A stretch of 64,000 nt of DNA from Dermatemys mawii (GCA_007922305.1 ML677328.1:8020540-8084539), one strand, 5' to 3'. Positions 12,870 to 24,659 are shown, numbered from the stretch's first letter. Notes: a model not told the origin generated them from the sequence alone. Translations and numbers: made by a program.

Positions 12870-15800
12870 GCAAGGGCTGTATTAATCACAAGATTAGTCA
12901 TGGTATCTATTTAACATACTACAGAGGTGCAGAAACATGGACATAGGAAGCAATAAAAAGTAAAGGGTTGTATGCAACATGCTAGGGCTTATGTTGATAT
13001 ACTGTATCAGTGAGAGATGTCTGAGCTTATTATGAAGTATATAAAACAAGTTCTATACTGAAGAGATTCACCCAAAAGTTTATTTATAAGGCTAAAGGCA
13101 CACCCATCAAGGGGGCTGATCAGATTCTTATAATGGCACAGATCTCCAGAGTATACAAGTTCCTTGTGATGGTACCCCACAAACTTTATATTAGGCAAAT
13201 TCTGAGATGTGGATATGCATATTTCCATACTAGTTTTTTCACTTTTCCTGCTTAATTTTTTTTAGGGGGGTAAGGATGTGGGGGATATTTGAAGGATCTC
13301 ATGAGATCTTAACAGAAAAAATATGCCTCCACTGAATATACAAGTTGTCCCTCTAGTACAAATTTATATTGCATTAGTGTCTACATGCCTCAACAAGGTT
13401 GGGACCCCACTGTGCACTTGACTACCATATAGTACATGATAGTCCCTGCTGCAAACAGCTTGCAGTCTAAAAAGCTTTGGTTTTATATGATTCTGTTATT
13501 TTAAAAAACTGCAAGACACAAATTAGAGCTTTGAACTTTCCACTTGATATGAAAAAAGTTACAAGCAACATGCTATTGGGTAGTGAGAGAGATGCAATAT
13601 ATAGTAACCTTGACTTCATTTTGCACACTGTAATCTTACTGGTTAAAGTATTGCTATAGCTGTACTGCATTATTCTTTAAAGTGATCGTAATGACATTTT
13701 ACACCTGCGCTCTTATATGATAAAGATTTTATTTTCTACCTGACCTAGAAAGCTTTGCTTCATCTGATAAAGGCATGTTGTGTATTTATGCATTATATAA
13801 AGACATGTACATACAGAGATATTACTGTGCACATACACCAAGATAAAGGAGTGAGCACTTATTACAAAATATAAGACCCTTGGCAGAAGATATGAACCAT
13901 ACACAAATCTTGCCATAGACTAGAAATGCCACCTAATCTCTGCTTAATTAAAGGCACCGTTCTAAACTCCTGTTGTGTTTAGGGAGTAAAGAGTGTGGGA
14001 TGACTGACGTATAAAGAAAATAGCAGGCAGCGTGGCTAATCTCAAAGACTTCAGAGCTTTTGAGCTACATAAATCAGAGCCACTTTTTGAATAGCCTCAT
14101 AAAACACAGTATCATTGCCATTCTGCTCACGACTTTCGAGTTCTTCCTACAGCATACAGATCATTAGGAAACTTCTAAGCAATCAAGTAATGTGAGTCTG
14201 ATGAAATTACTCAATCAATGCATAGGCTCAGAGAAGCAACAGAACACAGAACTGCATAATTCTGACATGCCATATACCCCCTCCCCCCGTCTTTTTATAC
14301 AGGGGTAAAGATAATTACAGTAGAGGTGATCCATTTCAACATTTTCACAAGCATGCTTAATGCAGTCTTTCTGAACTGCCAACTCTTATTTATAATACTT
14401 AGCCAGGAGAAACATATCAACTATGGGCAGCCCTATCAATATTCAGAGGAACATATTTTGGAAAATAAACTGATTTGCTCTAAAAATAATCAGAAAATAC
14501 AACTAGCATAATTAAAATGGTTTTCATTTGGAAGAGAAAAATGAATCAGTATTTCATAATGGAAAAACTCCCCACGCCACCCCCAATTTAATAATCACAG
14601 CTTGCTAATTCTAGGTAGCCATTTGTGTTGTGGTAGTCTACTGACCTGTCCGATAGGATAGTTACACATTCAGAAATACAACCTTTTTGTGGTAAATACT
14701 CAACATGCAGTCAAGTGAAGCAATCAGTACACTATAATGAGGATTATTTTCCATCATAAAGGAATGTATGTGCAATGGATTAGCATGTTAGTTCTATTTC
14801 TTTTCAAGATTCTCCTTCCCCACCACATCCAACCTCCCCTGCATGTGTGCTCTCTCTATTAGAAAATAGCTTATTCTTATTCTGTTCCCTGCCTGAAGGC
14901 ATCCGTGTTACTTTTACTCCAGAATTTAAACACGTCCTTTTCTCCTCTGGCTTTGAAAATACCATCCATGAGTATTAGAATAATTTGTTGATTGATTCTC
15001 TCCCCTATCCTTTGTTATTTACAATATTAAAACTAAAAAACATGGCATCTCAAATTGACAATGGCTTTTCATTATTCTTAAATACATTATATGTAACTTA
15101 CATGAAATTATGGTTTCACAAAACCTAGAATAGAAAATTTAAGGGTCATTTTGGTATTACTATGGTTTTTCCCTCTGAGTTCTGCAGAATTGCCTGTTTT
15201 AGTTGCTGACCTATTAGACATTAAAGTATTGGTAACTGCAATTGAAAAAAAAATTCAATTTTTAATTATAAGTGATTTAGAGCTATGTGTAACAATTATA
15301 AATTTGCCAGTATCATGGCAACATAAAGCAGTTTATAAAAAGAGCTAATCCCCTTGTCAAATGTACTAATTGTCTTTCAACTCAAATTAATTGTGTGAGA
15401 AGCAACCACTTTGGTTCCCCCTGCCTTCAACCCAGAGGATTTACTGGGCTGATACATCTACCAACCAATACCATTTTAAAGACAGAGGGAAGCAGTAAAT
15501 GCTTGTGTTGTATATGCCAGATAAAATAAATAAGTTTAAACGATAAATAGAAACAATTACTGGTGCAGAGATAAGAAAGGAGATATTTTCTCTTTCGGTA
15601 CTATACCAAACATGCAACTGATCATTTAATAAAACGGACTGGATATAATGCATTTACTTTTCCTTCATCAGTAGATGATTGTTCCAAGGTAAAGATGTCA
15701 CCCCAACCCTTAAGATGTTGTCAGTGAGAGATAAACCCCCCAAAACAAAAGCACTAGGCACAGTGACTCTTGTAGTTTACATCTTCCAAAGAAATTAAGA

Positions 15801-15890
15801 AGCCATTCTCTCTTTAAAAGGAAGGCATATTGCTCTGCCTCAGTGGAATACTGGAGGTTCCAGTCAAGGATTGACCCCTGTAAGTTCTAC
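12870..15890. other. Intron sequence approaching the CpG island
   Basis: AT-rich with scattered polypyrimidine stretches (for example 14805-14860). No exon, RNA gene or classifiable repeat recognised. Confidence 0.55.
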
Positions 15891-17473
15891 ACCCATGGGA
15901 ATGGATAGCCGGTGGTCGCCTGCCGATCTTAAATGAAGGCTTGGACAGCTGCCCCAGCGCTAGTGTCACTCTCAGAGCTGTAAGTGCAGGGATGGAATGC
16001 TAAACCCGAGCTGATTTTCCCTGCTACACACACTGCTGTTATGAATGATAGGCACAGACAGACATGTTTACAAAGGCAACCCCAGAGAGCGGGCGAGCGC
16101 CCCGGATCTAAGCACTGGGGCCTGGCACTGGAAGCCAACAAGGGATCAGAGGCGGAGCACTAGCTGTATTTGCACACCCGTAAAAGGGCACCGAGGCAGG
16201 CACCTGAGAACAAGCTCCATCCCTCCCCCCCAGACCCCAGCAGGGGGATTGGGCTTTTTATTTGACAGCCGCCTTGCTGCCAGGCATCCACATTCGTGCG
16301 CTCTCGTTCCGCCTGCCGTTTTGGCTTGCGGATCTCTCAGCGGCACGGGGTGAGAGATCTTCTCTCCAGGCCAACTCCCCGCCCGGGGAAGGCAGGGGAA
16401 TCCGCGCGGTCCCCTGGCGGGGACAATAAAATGCCCTTTAACAACCGGCACCTATTTCTAAGGGTCGTGCGCGCAGTGGAGAGGCGCCCGCTCGCTGGCA
16501 GGCCGGGCCGTCACAGGGAGGGGGACCCAGCTGTCTCTCGCCCCCTGTGCCCCTCTCTCCCCGGATAGAAACGGGGCTCGCAGCTTGAGCTCGCTGCGGA
16601 CAGCGCTGTGAATAATAATCACACACAGCGCGCGCCTTCCTTCCGCCAGCTCGCTGACTCCCCGTGTGGCCAGCAGGCTGCCAATAGGTGGGGCCACAAC
16701 CAGCTCCAGGGCTGGATCCTTAACCCCTTCCCGGGCTGCAGCAGCATCCCCTATTCCCCCCAACTCCGCGACAGCGCTGGCCGAGGGACCACCCCCCCTG
16801 CTGCCCACTCCGTGATAGCGGGACGGGGGCAGAATTACTCCCCATCGTGTCCCATCCCTGGATCGGGGACGGAGCAGAAGGAGACGCGCCTGGCCCCCGA
16901 ACCCCAGTGCGTACGGGAGCGGGCTCCGAATCCTTCCGGGAACGGGCCGGCGCGACCCCGGCTCGCCGCTGCGGCGCCTCCTCCGGCGGGGATAGCAGCG
17001 GCGCCCCTTACCCTGGAGGGAAGGGGGCTAGGGAGGGGGCTAAAGGGACCATCTTCCCCTGCACACAGAGCTGCTTTGCGAAACCCAACCGCTCACGTTG
17101 CCAAACCACCTGTTCCGCCGAGGAGGCGGGGGTGGCTGTGGTTATTAGACCCCTTCGGGGGGATACTTCGGATAGGGCAAATGGGCGGGGGATTCGTGCT
17201 AAGAGCAAATACAGTGTGTGTGTGTGTACTCTCTAGCTACCCCTCCTTCATCCCCTCCAAGCTACCAGATACGAAACGCAAGGCTTAAACACACACATCA
17301 TCCATCAAGAACCATTTATAAAGAGCAAACGGGTGGGGGGGGGGAGAGAAGCGCAAACATCTTTATGGGAAGCAATGACGGGAGGGTAAAAGGAGAGAAA
17401 GAAAGATGATGGCAGTGGGAGAGAGACGATTGCAAAGCAGAGCTCGGAAAGTAACCAGCTGACGCAGCAGCCC

Positions 17474-17482
17474 CCTTACCTA
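17474..17482 (-). other. GRID2: GRID2 exon 1 splice donor
   Basis: Read on the minus strand the junction is ATAG|GTAAGG, with the invariant GT at 17479-17478. The break falls after the first base of a Gly codon (phase 1), which would let exon 2 continue the conserved HIGA run expected in delta receptors. No competing GT in a comparable context lies within the conserved coding stretch. Confidence 0.88.
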
Positions 17483-17567
17483 TATGTATAATTGAATCTG
17501 CAATCGCCGCTTCCCAGGTTCGAGTCCAGCAGACGGACACAACCAAGATGAGGGAGAAAACTTCCAT
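17480..17567 (-). CDS. GRID2: GRID2 coding exon 1 (glutamate receptor delta-2, signal peptide)
   Basis: The exon encodes 29 complete residues plus the first base of codon 30. It starts [10 protein letters not shown], continues with a TRTW motif, and ends ADSIIHIG, with the last Gly split by the intron. ADSIIHIG is the conserved start of the mature amino-terminal domain in delta receptors, and the MEVF start with an RTW motif before the cleavage region fits GRID2 rather than GRID1. Residues 1 to about 23 form a hydrophobic signal peptide. The start codon has strong context (G at -3, G at +4). The exon closes at G|GTAAGG, a canonical phase-1 donor. GRID2 is a postsynaptic receptor of cerebellar Purkinje cells that binds cerebellin-neurexin complexes. 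Only this exon lies in the window; the gene continues off the left edge. Identification is by recalled similarity, but start, signal peptide, domain start and donor all agree. Confidence 0.93.
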
Positions 17568-17930
17568 GTCCTCCTGGGGTTTGGTTTTATTTTAAAAAGA
17601 GCAGCAGATCTCTTCTTGCGAGGAGGATAACGAAGGACAGCGCAGCAAGCCCAAGAGTTGGAGATGCCGGAACGGTGTTTAAATCCCGATTGCCTGTGCA
17701 CAGCTGCGGAGAGCCCAGGGCTTGGGGCGCCCCTCTCCTTTGCTAGAGCCCCGCGTTACTTCAGGGGGCTTCTGGGCATAGCGACCCCAGCAGCTGCTAG
17801 TCCGGGCAGCGAATCCATCCAGCCCGATCGCTTCTCCGGGCAGCGGGCGCCTCTCTTGGTCAGACCATCTCCATCCTTCCGCAGGGTCCAGGGATCCGCT
17901 CAGTCCCGGCTCCGGCACAACAACTTCCAA

Positions 17931-17982
17931 CCCACCACACACACACCCCGCGCGCGCACACCCACACTCTCGCACACACACA
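17931..17982. repeat. CA/CG alternating purine-pyrimidine tract in the GRID2 5' flank
   Basis: An imperfect run of CACACA, then CGCGCGCGCACA, then further CACACA blocks lies 364-415 bp upstream of the GRID2 start codon, inside the CpG island. Alternating CA/CG steps are the classic composition for left-handed Z-DNA. A shorter TG run sits on the intron side at about 17213-17227. Confidence 0.75.
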
Positions 17983-18964
17983 ACCCTGTTGGCCCGAGAG
18001 CCTCAAACCCCGGGAGCCCGCAGCAAATAACTCGCCTTCAGTAAGGAAGGAGGAGCGGGGAAGGAGGGGGGGAAATCAAGTAAAGAGGAGACTCCCGGTT
18101 CTAGAAGCCAGATTCCTGCAGGAAAAGCCTCCCCCTAGGCCAAAAAACAAAGTGAACTTCAAGGTAATGCAGATAGTAATGCAGAGATTTTTCCCCACCC
18201 CCTGCTTAAAAATTGCTTCCCACAACTGGTGGAGAAATCTGCAAATCAAGCCCAGCGTGCTGGGTCTGTCGCGCAAGGTAGCGGTTGGACAGGGCAGGAG
18301 ACAGAGGAGCAGTGCCTGGAGCGAAGCAGAGGGAAGCAGCTGATGGTCCGCAGGATGCTTTAGAGCTTGCTTTGCTGGTGAGATGCAGAGAGAGCTGGCA
18401 GCTCCAGCACCAGCCAGCACGTTGCCTAGAAATGGATCACCTAGGAGGAGAGCGAGCGAGAGATAGTGATAGCAGCTAGAGAGACGGAGAAAAAGCGTGG
18501 GGGGGGCTCCCCTCTAATAGCCACCTCCTCCACCTATCTGCAATACAAGGGAGAAGCAAAATAGAGCTCTCGTCTTCGTTGTGAGCTTCAGCTGGGACTG
18601 AGTCAGACAGGCAGGAGTGCATGCAGCCTAAAAATGCACCAGGGGAGGGGAAAAGACCTTTTTTTAAGTCTAATGCTCAGCCTAGAAAAAAATCCACCCC
18701 ATTTGTTTAACCTTGTAACTCCACCGCAGTTATCGAGTTCAAAGCTAGATGGACACTTTGCTTTTCCAGTCTTTGACAACTGAGTCAGGGACATTGCTTG
18801 AAGGGGAGGGGGGGAAGAATCAGGGTCACCTGGTTCCAGAGGAATAAAAAAAGACCTAGAAAGCTATTTATGTGATTTTAATTATCTACAATTTTGATTG
18901 AATGCTCACAGTTACTTTAAAACTGAATTGCCCTTCCCCCCCCCCAGCAGGGCCATTGTAAAAG

Positions 18965-19130
18965 CCATGGGAAACTTGCACTTATATAGCATTGTAAAAT
19001 CCTTAACTGTTTAATTCTCATCCACCCTTTGATGTCAGTATGTATATTATCCCGGTTTCATGGTTGGAAAACAATGGCACAGAGAGATCAGAACTTTTCT
19101 GGTGGTCATATTATTCCCCATGTGCCCACT
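18965..19130. repeat. Possible MIR-like relic
   Basis: 'cacttatatagcattgtaaa', then a 'tattatcccggtttcatgg' block and 'aacaatggcacagagagatc', follow the order of a MIR-type repeat (cell-count head, 'ttatccc..tttac' core, 'ggcacagag'). Strongly diverged. Confidence 0.4.
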
Positions 19131-19154
19131 TCAGGGTTTCTTGCACTCTCCTCA

Positions 19155-19225
19155 CAATCGTGGAAACAGGACAGTGGACTAGATGGAGTATTGCTCTGAT
19201 CCAGGAGAATACATTTTATGTTCAG
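19155..19225 (+). mobile_element. Diverged CR1 3' tail
   Basis: 'ggacagtggactagatggag' and 'ctctgatccagga' resemble the CR1 3' untranslated stretch that reads 'gatactgggctagatggacc' then 'tctgacccag'. Only about 70 bp; no coding part. Confidence 0.4.
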
Positions 19226-19659
19226 CATAAGCAATTTATAGTACATAAGGTGGAACCTTGTGTGTAAGCTTCACTCCCACTTACCACATAGCTCTATAAA
19301 CACCCATTCTGTGTCATTTCTAGATCTCTCCTTCACAGATACTTTTATAAACAGACGATATTTTTGGCAGAAGCTAGCTGAAGATCACTAATTTACTCCA
19401 TGTGTGACCTGTTCAGTTCTCTACTGGAGAATAGTTACTATCTTAAAATATAAGCTCACCTTCCCTGCACCCGTATAGGCTTTTAGAAAATAATCAAGGA
19501 TTTAGCACAGGAAATAAAAATAAGTTCTTGACAAAAAAAAAACCCCAAAGTGTTAGTGCATCTGCTAAGGAGTGAGATCATTTAAAATATGTAAGCAACT
19601 GTAGCTTTGCTTAGATCCATACTTCCACAGATGGTGATGTTCAGAAGATTTAGGGAAGA

Positions 19660-19735
19660 TCCAAAATGTATTGAAGTCAATGGCATTCATTCCATTGGCT
19701 TAAATGGGCCTTGAACAGGGCCCTTGGAGTATGGC
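19660..19735. repeat. AAGTCAATGG-type dispersed repeat
   Basis: 'attgaagtcaatggcattca' is followed by 'ttccattggcttaaatgggc', the inverted second arm, then 'cagggccc'. Same family as 8496-8564. Confidence 0.5.
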
Positions 19736-20645
19736 AGTTTAAATTTTGAGATTCAAATGCAAGTAGAAAATATGGAACCAAGAGGAAGAAGTTACTTGGC
19801 AAAAGTGAGCAAAACTATCTCACATAATACCATTTGTATGTTACATACACTACAAGCCCAGGATAGAACTCATTAGATACACTTGCTTTGTCAACAACAA
19901 AAAAGATTATTATTGTATATAGCAGTTGACACACAGCATAAGCTAATGTATTGGGCATTGATTTAACTAGCAATAAATCAGAGAAACTTTAGAAGCTACT
20001 TTACTCAATACTACTTCCCCACAAAAGAACAAAGTTCATAAGAAATGTTAATTTGCTTCAGAGGGGGTACATAAGAGCACTACTCTAATTATATACTGTG
20101 CACAGTAGGCTGAGTAAGAAATGTAATGAAAATCTTTGGAAAAATTCATTTTAATGAGTACTTTAGGTAATGTTAAGAATTCTGGTGCCTTACCTAAAAG
20201 TCAGAGCTTTTCACTGACTGCTTAAAACATCTAGTAAATCTATCCTAGATTAATCACATTAAGGGCAACTTCCATTCAAGGTTGTGGTCCCAACTTAGTA
20301 GGGCAGAAGACACAGCTTGTAGATCAATGACTCGTTAGATTCTTGGCAGTTGGACTCATTTTATAAAATTGTAATAAAAGAGTAAAGTTAATTTTTGAAT
20401 GTGGATGTGAGAAAGTCACGGCATACTTCCTGAAAATTTGGGAGGAGGCAATTGCAGGTTAAATCCATTCAAATTAGCTTTAGTGAATTAAAAATAATTA
20501 TTAAATTAAAATGCATCCTTGTAAAGCATAAAAATCAGTGCTAAACCTTTCTCAACTAGGAAACATCACCTATATATGTAGACTGAAATATATTGTACTG
20601 GAGGATTATTTACTATGAAATATTTGTCAGAGGGTACATAATGTA

Positions 20646-21413
20646 TGTCAGGGTTCCTTCCTCACTCTGAATTCTAGGGGACAGATGTGGGGACCTGCAT
20701 GAAAGACCCCCTTAGCTTATTTCTACTAGCTTAGGTTAAAACTTCCAAAACACAAATTCCTTGTCCTTAGACAGATAGTATTACTGCCACCACTAAGTGA
20801 TTTAAACAAACATTCAGGGAGGGTGACTTGGAGCCCTATCTTCCCCAAAAGATCCCCCCAAGCCCTACACCCTTTCCTAGGCTTGAGAATAATATTCTAA
20901 CCAATTGGTTACAAAGTGAGCACAGACTCAACCCCTGGGTCTTTAGGACACTGAAAAAAAGAAGATTCTTAAAAGAGAAATTTTATTTAAAGAAAAGATA
21001 AAATAATTACCTCTATAAAATCAGGATGGAAGATAACTTTAGAGGGTAACAAAAGACTCAAAGACACAGAGGAACCCTCTCTAGCCTTAGTTTCAAAGTT
21101 ACAAAAAACAGGAATAAACCTCCCTCTAGCAAAGGGAAAATTTACAATCTAAAATAAATCTTGACCTGCTTACACACACCTTTTTGCAATATTATAGAAT
21201 GGCTTCAGGATTGGTTGGAGGAAATGGATTTCTGTCTGGTCCCTCTCAGTCCCAAGAAAGAACACCCACACAAACAAAGCCTCTCCCTCACCCCAGATTA
21301 GAAAGCATCTTCTTTCCCCATTGGTTCTTTTGGTCAGGTGCCAATCAGGTTATTTGGGCTTCTTACAGGTAAGGGGGAAATTCTAGGCTACCCTTAGCTG
21401 TATGGTGATGACA
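20646..21413. mobile_element. Solo LTR-like element (TGTCAGGGTTCC ... TGACA)
   Basis: The block opens TGTCAGGGTTCCTTCC and closes GATGACA, the TG...CA ends of an LTR. Internal segments 'gtggggacctgcatgaaaga', 'aaaatcaggatggaagataa' and 'ttttggtcaggtgccaatca' match a repeat I recall from turtle genomes. It is about 770 bp with no internal gag/pol region on either side, so a solo LTR. A 7-bp direct repeat, gtacata, lies just outside (20634-20640 and 21416-21422) but not flush with the TG/CA ends, so it is only a possible target duplication. Confidence 0.65.
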
Positions 21414-21611
21414 CCGTACATACAACAAGCATTAAATGGAGAGTTAAGTTCATTTTGAAGTAGGAGACATCTTGCAACAATGTAATTTTGAAAAGACTAC
21501 TGGATTTTAAGTACAACTTGTTTAAATAGATGTAATCATATTTTTTTATGGATGCTGGTGCAGTAATGTGAAAATTGCTCACTGCAGTGTTATTCATTTG
21601 CTTCAGTTCAG

Positions 21612-21682
21612 ACTGAATCAGGGTCTAATCGAAGCCCAACAAAGTCAATGGTTTAAATGTCTATTGACTTGACTGAGCCAGG
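21612..21682. repeat. AAGTCAATGG-type dispersed repeat
   Basis: 'atcagggtctaatcgaagcc' and 'caaagtcaatggtttaaatg', then 'ctattgacttgactgagcca', form both arms of the self-complementary repeat. A further arm, 'actgaagtcaatgggacc', is at 22139-22156. Confidence 0.5.
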
Positions 21683-22261
21683 CATATAAAGATACACCTG
21701 TATGGCTGATGCATACTGTTTCTACTTTAGAATTTTGCCTTTATATTTCCAATTGTTGCTACTACCATGGCAGCTCTATTGCTACCATCAATGGTCTATG
21801 CTAGTGCTTCCACCAATGACAGCATTAAAACAAACCCACTAAGTCATCCTGTCCTGCTCAACAAGGACCTAGACAGACCACAAACAGTTAATATCTTGGC
21901 AGCTACCAATGGCCTGGTTACTCTAGTGCCCCCAACAACTGCTACTGCTGGTGGAACAAAGATAGGAACCTTTGTTAAATCTAATGTAGACAGACATCAG
22001 AGACAAACTCTCCCCTTTAAGTTAGCGAGTGACTTGCTGCTGCTTTAGTTAATAGATAAGCAGTAACCTTTCAAAAACCTAGAGCTCTAGTCTGGTCAAT
22101 TGCTTGATGCATCTGGATCCTTGTGCCTGCATGAAACGCCACTGAAGTCAATGGGACCTCATGCAGACACAAGGGTCTAACCAGGCAGAATACTTAGTCC
22201 ATTAGATCCTGATGGTTGATCACATGCACACTGTTCGGTCCAATATTTGCTTAATTCGGAG

Positions 22262-22287
22262 CTCTACCAGTTTCTGCACTGGTAGAG
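22262..22287. repeat. Perfect 10-bp inverted repeat
   Basis: ctctaccagt (22262-22271) and actggtagag (22278-22287) are perfect complements around ttctgc. There is no tRNA fold around it and no terminator function should be assumed in a vertebrate. Confidence 0.8.
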
Positions 22288-22494
22288 ACTGAAGCACTAA
22301 ACATAGCACTGAAACAATCTATAACCCTCTGTTGGCTCATGTTAAAAGGTAATTAGAATACTGGAACATTATAATGAAAGTTTTGAATTACACAGTAAAC
22401 ATTAATATTTGCATAAATGAAGACTAATGTAAACGTTATTTCTGCAGTAGATTTTATATCTCGGTGTTTGTTAATGTACTGAACACAACTAGAA

Positions 22495-22810
22495 CATAGG
22501 ATTTATCCATCCTAGATTAGTCCATTTACTAGTCCAGCCTCTGGCTGTGTCCAATACACAATGTTTCAGAGGAAGGCAAAAACAATGCACCTATCCAACT
22601 AAGCAATGCTGTCCTCAGTGGGAGAGGATATTCCTTCCTGACCTTAACAAGGTATTCAGTTATCCTTTTTTTAATCACACCTTGCATAGTTACAAATCTT
22701 AACCATCATGAAGTTATCCTTGAAAAAAACTGATGAGTGTTTAATTCAATTCAGTTACCTTCTGTGGCAATGAATTCCAACATTCCCCCGGCTATGAAAA
22801 ATAATATTTC
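22495..22810 (-). mobile_element. Old diverged CR1 fragment
   Basis: In reverse orientation the order 'gtccagcctctggctgtgtc', 'tgtttcagaggaaggcaaa', 'gaggatattccttcctgacc' and 'tgtggcaatgaattccaaca' follows an older CR1 subfamily (3' UTR into the end of ORF2). Many indels; no readable frame. Confidence 0.65.
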
Positions 22811-22814
22811 CTAT

Positions 22815-24095
22815 ACACCAAAATTCAGAATTTACTGCCCTTTCTTTAAAAGAGTAGCTCAATAGTCTCATTATGGGGCAGGATTAATAAAATCTGATCA
22901 ATCACACATGCATAACGGACATATCCAAATGGTTATTGATGCCATCTGAACATAGGATAGTTGCCAGAAGGACCCACCAACAATTGTGAAATATTAGCTT
23001 CTATTTATAATATTATGTGTGTTTTTCCACTAGAGCCACTTTTTGGACTCCTTGAAAATTTTCTGAATGGATATGTGTGAAAGGGAAAATTAAGAGTAAT
23101 TTTGTGGCTGTTGGTGTTTCTTTGATTACACAGGAACATGGGCTTGCTTTCATATTCATCCCACATTGTAACAGGATTTGTCACAATATAGTAATGTTAT
23201 GGATAAAGCCTCAGTCTCTTAAGGTTTGCAACCTTATGTGCCTCACAAACTAAAGGTAACAAATCTGTAATTGGATAGACATAGACAGATGCTTGCTGAA
23301 CCACATTTCAAGTGCAGCATCCTGCCTATGCAAATCCCATTTAGGATTCAGTTCTAAATCCTCATTTAAGTGACAGGAGCTAGGGATTAATTCCTCTTAA
23401 ATATACTGTTATTTAATTGGCACAATATTTAAACATTGTTCAGATGTGGATTTTTAAGAGTTCAAGTAACTTGAAGCCTGTTGCACTGAAGACCACTCAG
23501 CCAAATTTTTGGCAGTAAAACAAATGTGAGAAACCTCACTGATTTCCCACAATATTGCTAACTGAACAACTTATCAATCTTCAACCATAGAACATTTCCA
23601 TGCTTTAGATCCAATTGACCAGAAAGTCCCCTCACTCCCTCCCCCCTCTTTTAAGATGTCTACAGTGATTGCAAAAGGTTTCTGATTGACAGTCCTGGAA
23701 ATGAAGTTCTCCGTCTATAGACTATAATGCCACAAGCACACACTGCTCTGCCAATGTCTTTGCACCCTGACTTAAAGGGAGAACTGCTAGATATGAGATT
23801 AGTTTAACTTCCATGTCCTCATTCAGTCTGTCTGGTATTGCTTCAAACAAGGGAGCTAACTAACTAAAACCCTTCTAAGGGAACATTTGTTCACTAGCCA
23901 ATTAGGTCATTTTTTACAATGCACCAATGATGGAAAATATTAATTATTTCCATGGTCAATCCCACAATCATCCGGTCCCCAACTAACCTAGAAGTGTTAA
24001 CACATATGAATAGATCAAGATTTCCTTTGATGATTATGTAAGTGAACACAAAATGAGTGTTTGTGTTTTACTGAGTTTCCTTCAGAATACATACG
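22815..24095. other. Intergenic sequence without recognised features
   Basis: AT-rich, no open frame of note, no classifiable repeat. Confidence 0.5.
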
Positions 24096-24099
24096 ATTA

Positions 24100-24288
24100 C
24101 AGTGGGACCCCACAATACTGGAACGCTCAGGATCCAAAAAGAATCGATCGCGATAATGGCGGGGTTGCGGTATCGCGGGGTTCTGCTGCATCAAAGCGGC
24201 GGCTGCCGCTGACATCAGGAGCCAGCCGCACACCACACTATAAACAGATTTGCGCTATAGCGGGGCATGGTATTCCGGGGTCTCACTG
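24100..24288. mobile_element. Tigger-like (Tc1/mariner superfamily) MITE
   Basis: Terminal inverted repeats CAGTGGGACCCC (left) and CAGTGAGACCCC (reverse complement of right) are flanked by TA on both sides (24098-24099 and 24289-24290). The 189-bp interior is rich in CG ('gaatcgatcgcgataatggc', 'gcggtatcgcgggg', 'gcgctatagcgggg') and has no open frame. The TIRs resemble the Tigger/pogo type. Many CG dinucleotides survive, which suggests limited deamination since insertion. Confidence 0.82.
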
Positions 24289-24327
24289 TACTTCTAAAAC
24301 CTTTTGCTAAAGGAAAACACACTAGAC

Positions 24328-24649
24328 CACGGGTCTCCAAACTTTGAGACAAGGGCCATATTAGATTTTTAAAGGGGCTTTGTGGGCTGAAGTGGCTGTG
24401 AAAAAAATACATGCAAAATTCCCTCTTTGCTCCTCCAGCGGCTGCCGCGCCCCCCCCCCCCCGCCCTTTGCTCCTCTGGCCACTGCCACAGGGGCACTCA
24501 CCCCTCTGCTCATGGGGCCATGGGCAGCAGCTCAAGGGGAGGGAGGGTGGAGGGGGAGAGCAGCGGCTTCTTCACGTGCCTGCTCAGCTGGAGGGACGGA
24601 CAAATCAAAGTCATGGGCTGGCCCCGAGGCCGTAGTTTGGAAACCCCTG
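24328..24649. mobile_element. hAT-type non-autonomous element
   Basis: TIRs CACGGGTCTCCAAACTT (left) and CAGGGGTTTCCAAACTA (reverse complement of right), flanked by a perfect 8-bp duplication, cactagac (24320-24327 and 24650-24657). The interior is GC-rich with a run of C at about 24451-24462 and no transposase. The TIR and 8-bp duplication define hAT (Charlie-like). Confidence 0.88.
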
Positions 24650-24659
24650 CACTAGACCA

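Larger units (their letters stand above)
1..17479 (-). other. GRID2: GRID2 intron 1, 5' part
   Basis: This segment follows from the donor at 17479 and the minus orientation of exon 1. GRID2 is known for very long introns in other vertebrates. No second exon is recognisable; the sequence is AT-rich outside the CpG island and interrupted by the repeats listed separately. Open frames are short, mostly under 95 codons, without recognisable protein similarity. Confidence 0.85.
15900..18480 (-). promoter_or_regulatory. GRID2: CpG island: promoter, 5' UTR and start of intron 1 of GRID2
   Basis: GC content and CG dinucleotide frequency rise sharply relative to the AT-rich flanks. The densest CG run is about 16080-17190 (intron side), with a second block at about 17640-18060 and a weaker one at 18280-18480. 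The island straddles the GRID2 start codon, as expected for a brain gene with a CpG-island promoter. I see no TATA box at a sensible distance upstream of 17567 on the minus strand, so initiation is probably TATA-less and dispersed; the transcription start cannot be fixed from sequence. Several open frames of 60-226 codons here, on both strands, are what GC-rich, stop-poor DNA gives by chance and are not called as genes. Confidence 0.8.

Noticed and set aside
16608..17288. 226-codon plus-strand frame and several overlapping frames in the CpG island
   Set aside because: GC-rich, stop-poor DNA yields long frames on both strands. It is Pro/Arg/Gly-rich, lies antisense to the GRID2 exon region and shows no domain.
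17480..17701. Possible upstream open frame overlapping the GRID2 start, ending in TAG at the exon boundary
   Set aside because: It opens only at GTG. Reading upstream in frame reaches a stop with no ATG, so a conventional repressive uORF is not supported.
21767..22048. 93-codon ATG-initiated plus-strand frame
   Set aside because: No recognisable family, no splice or promoter context; length is within chance.
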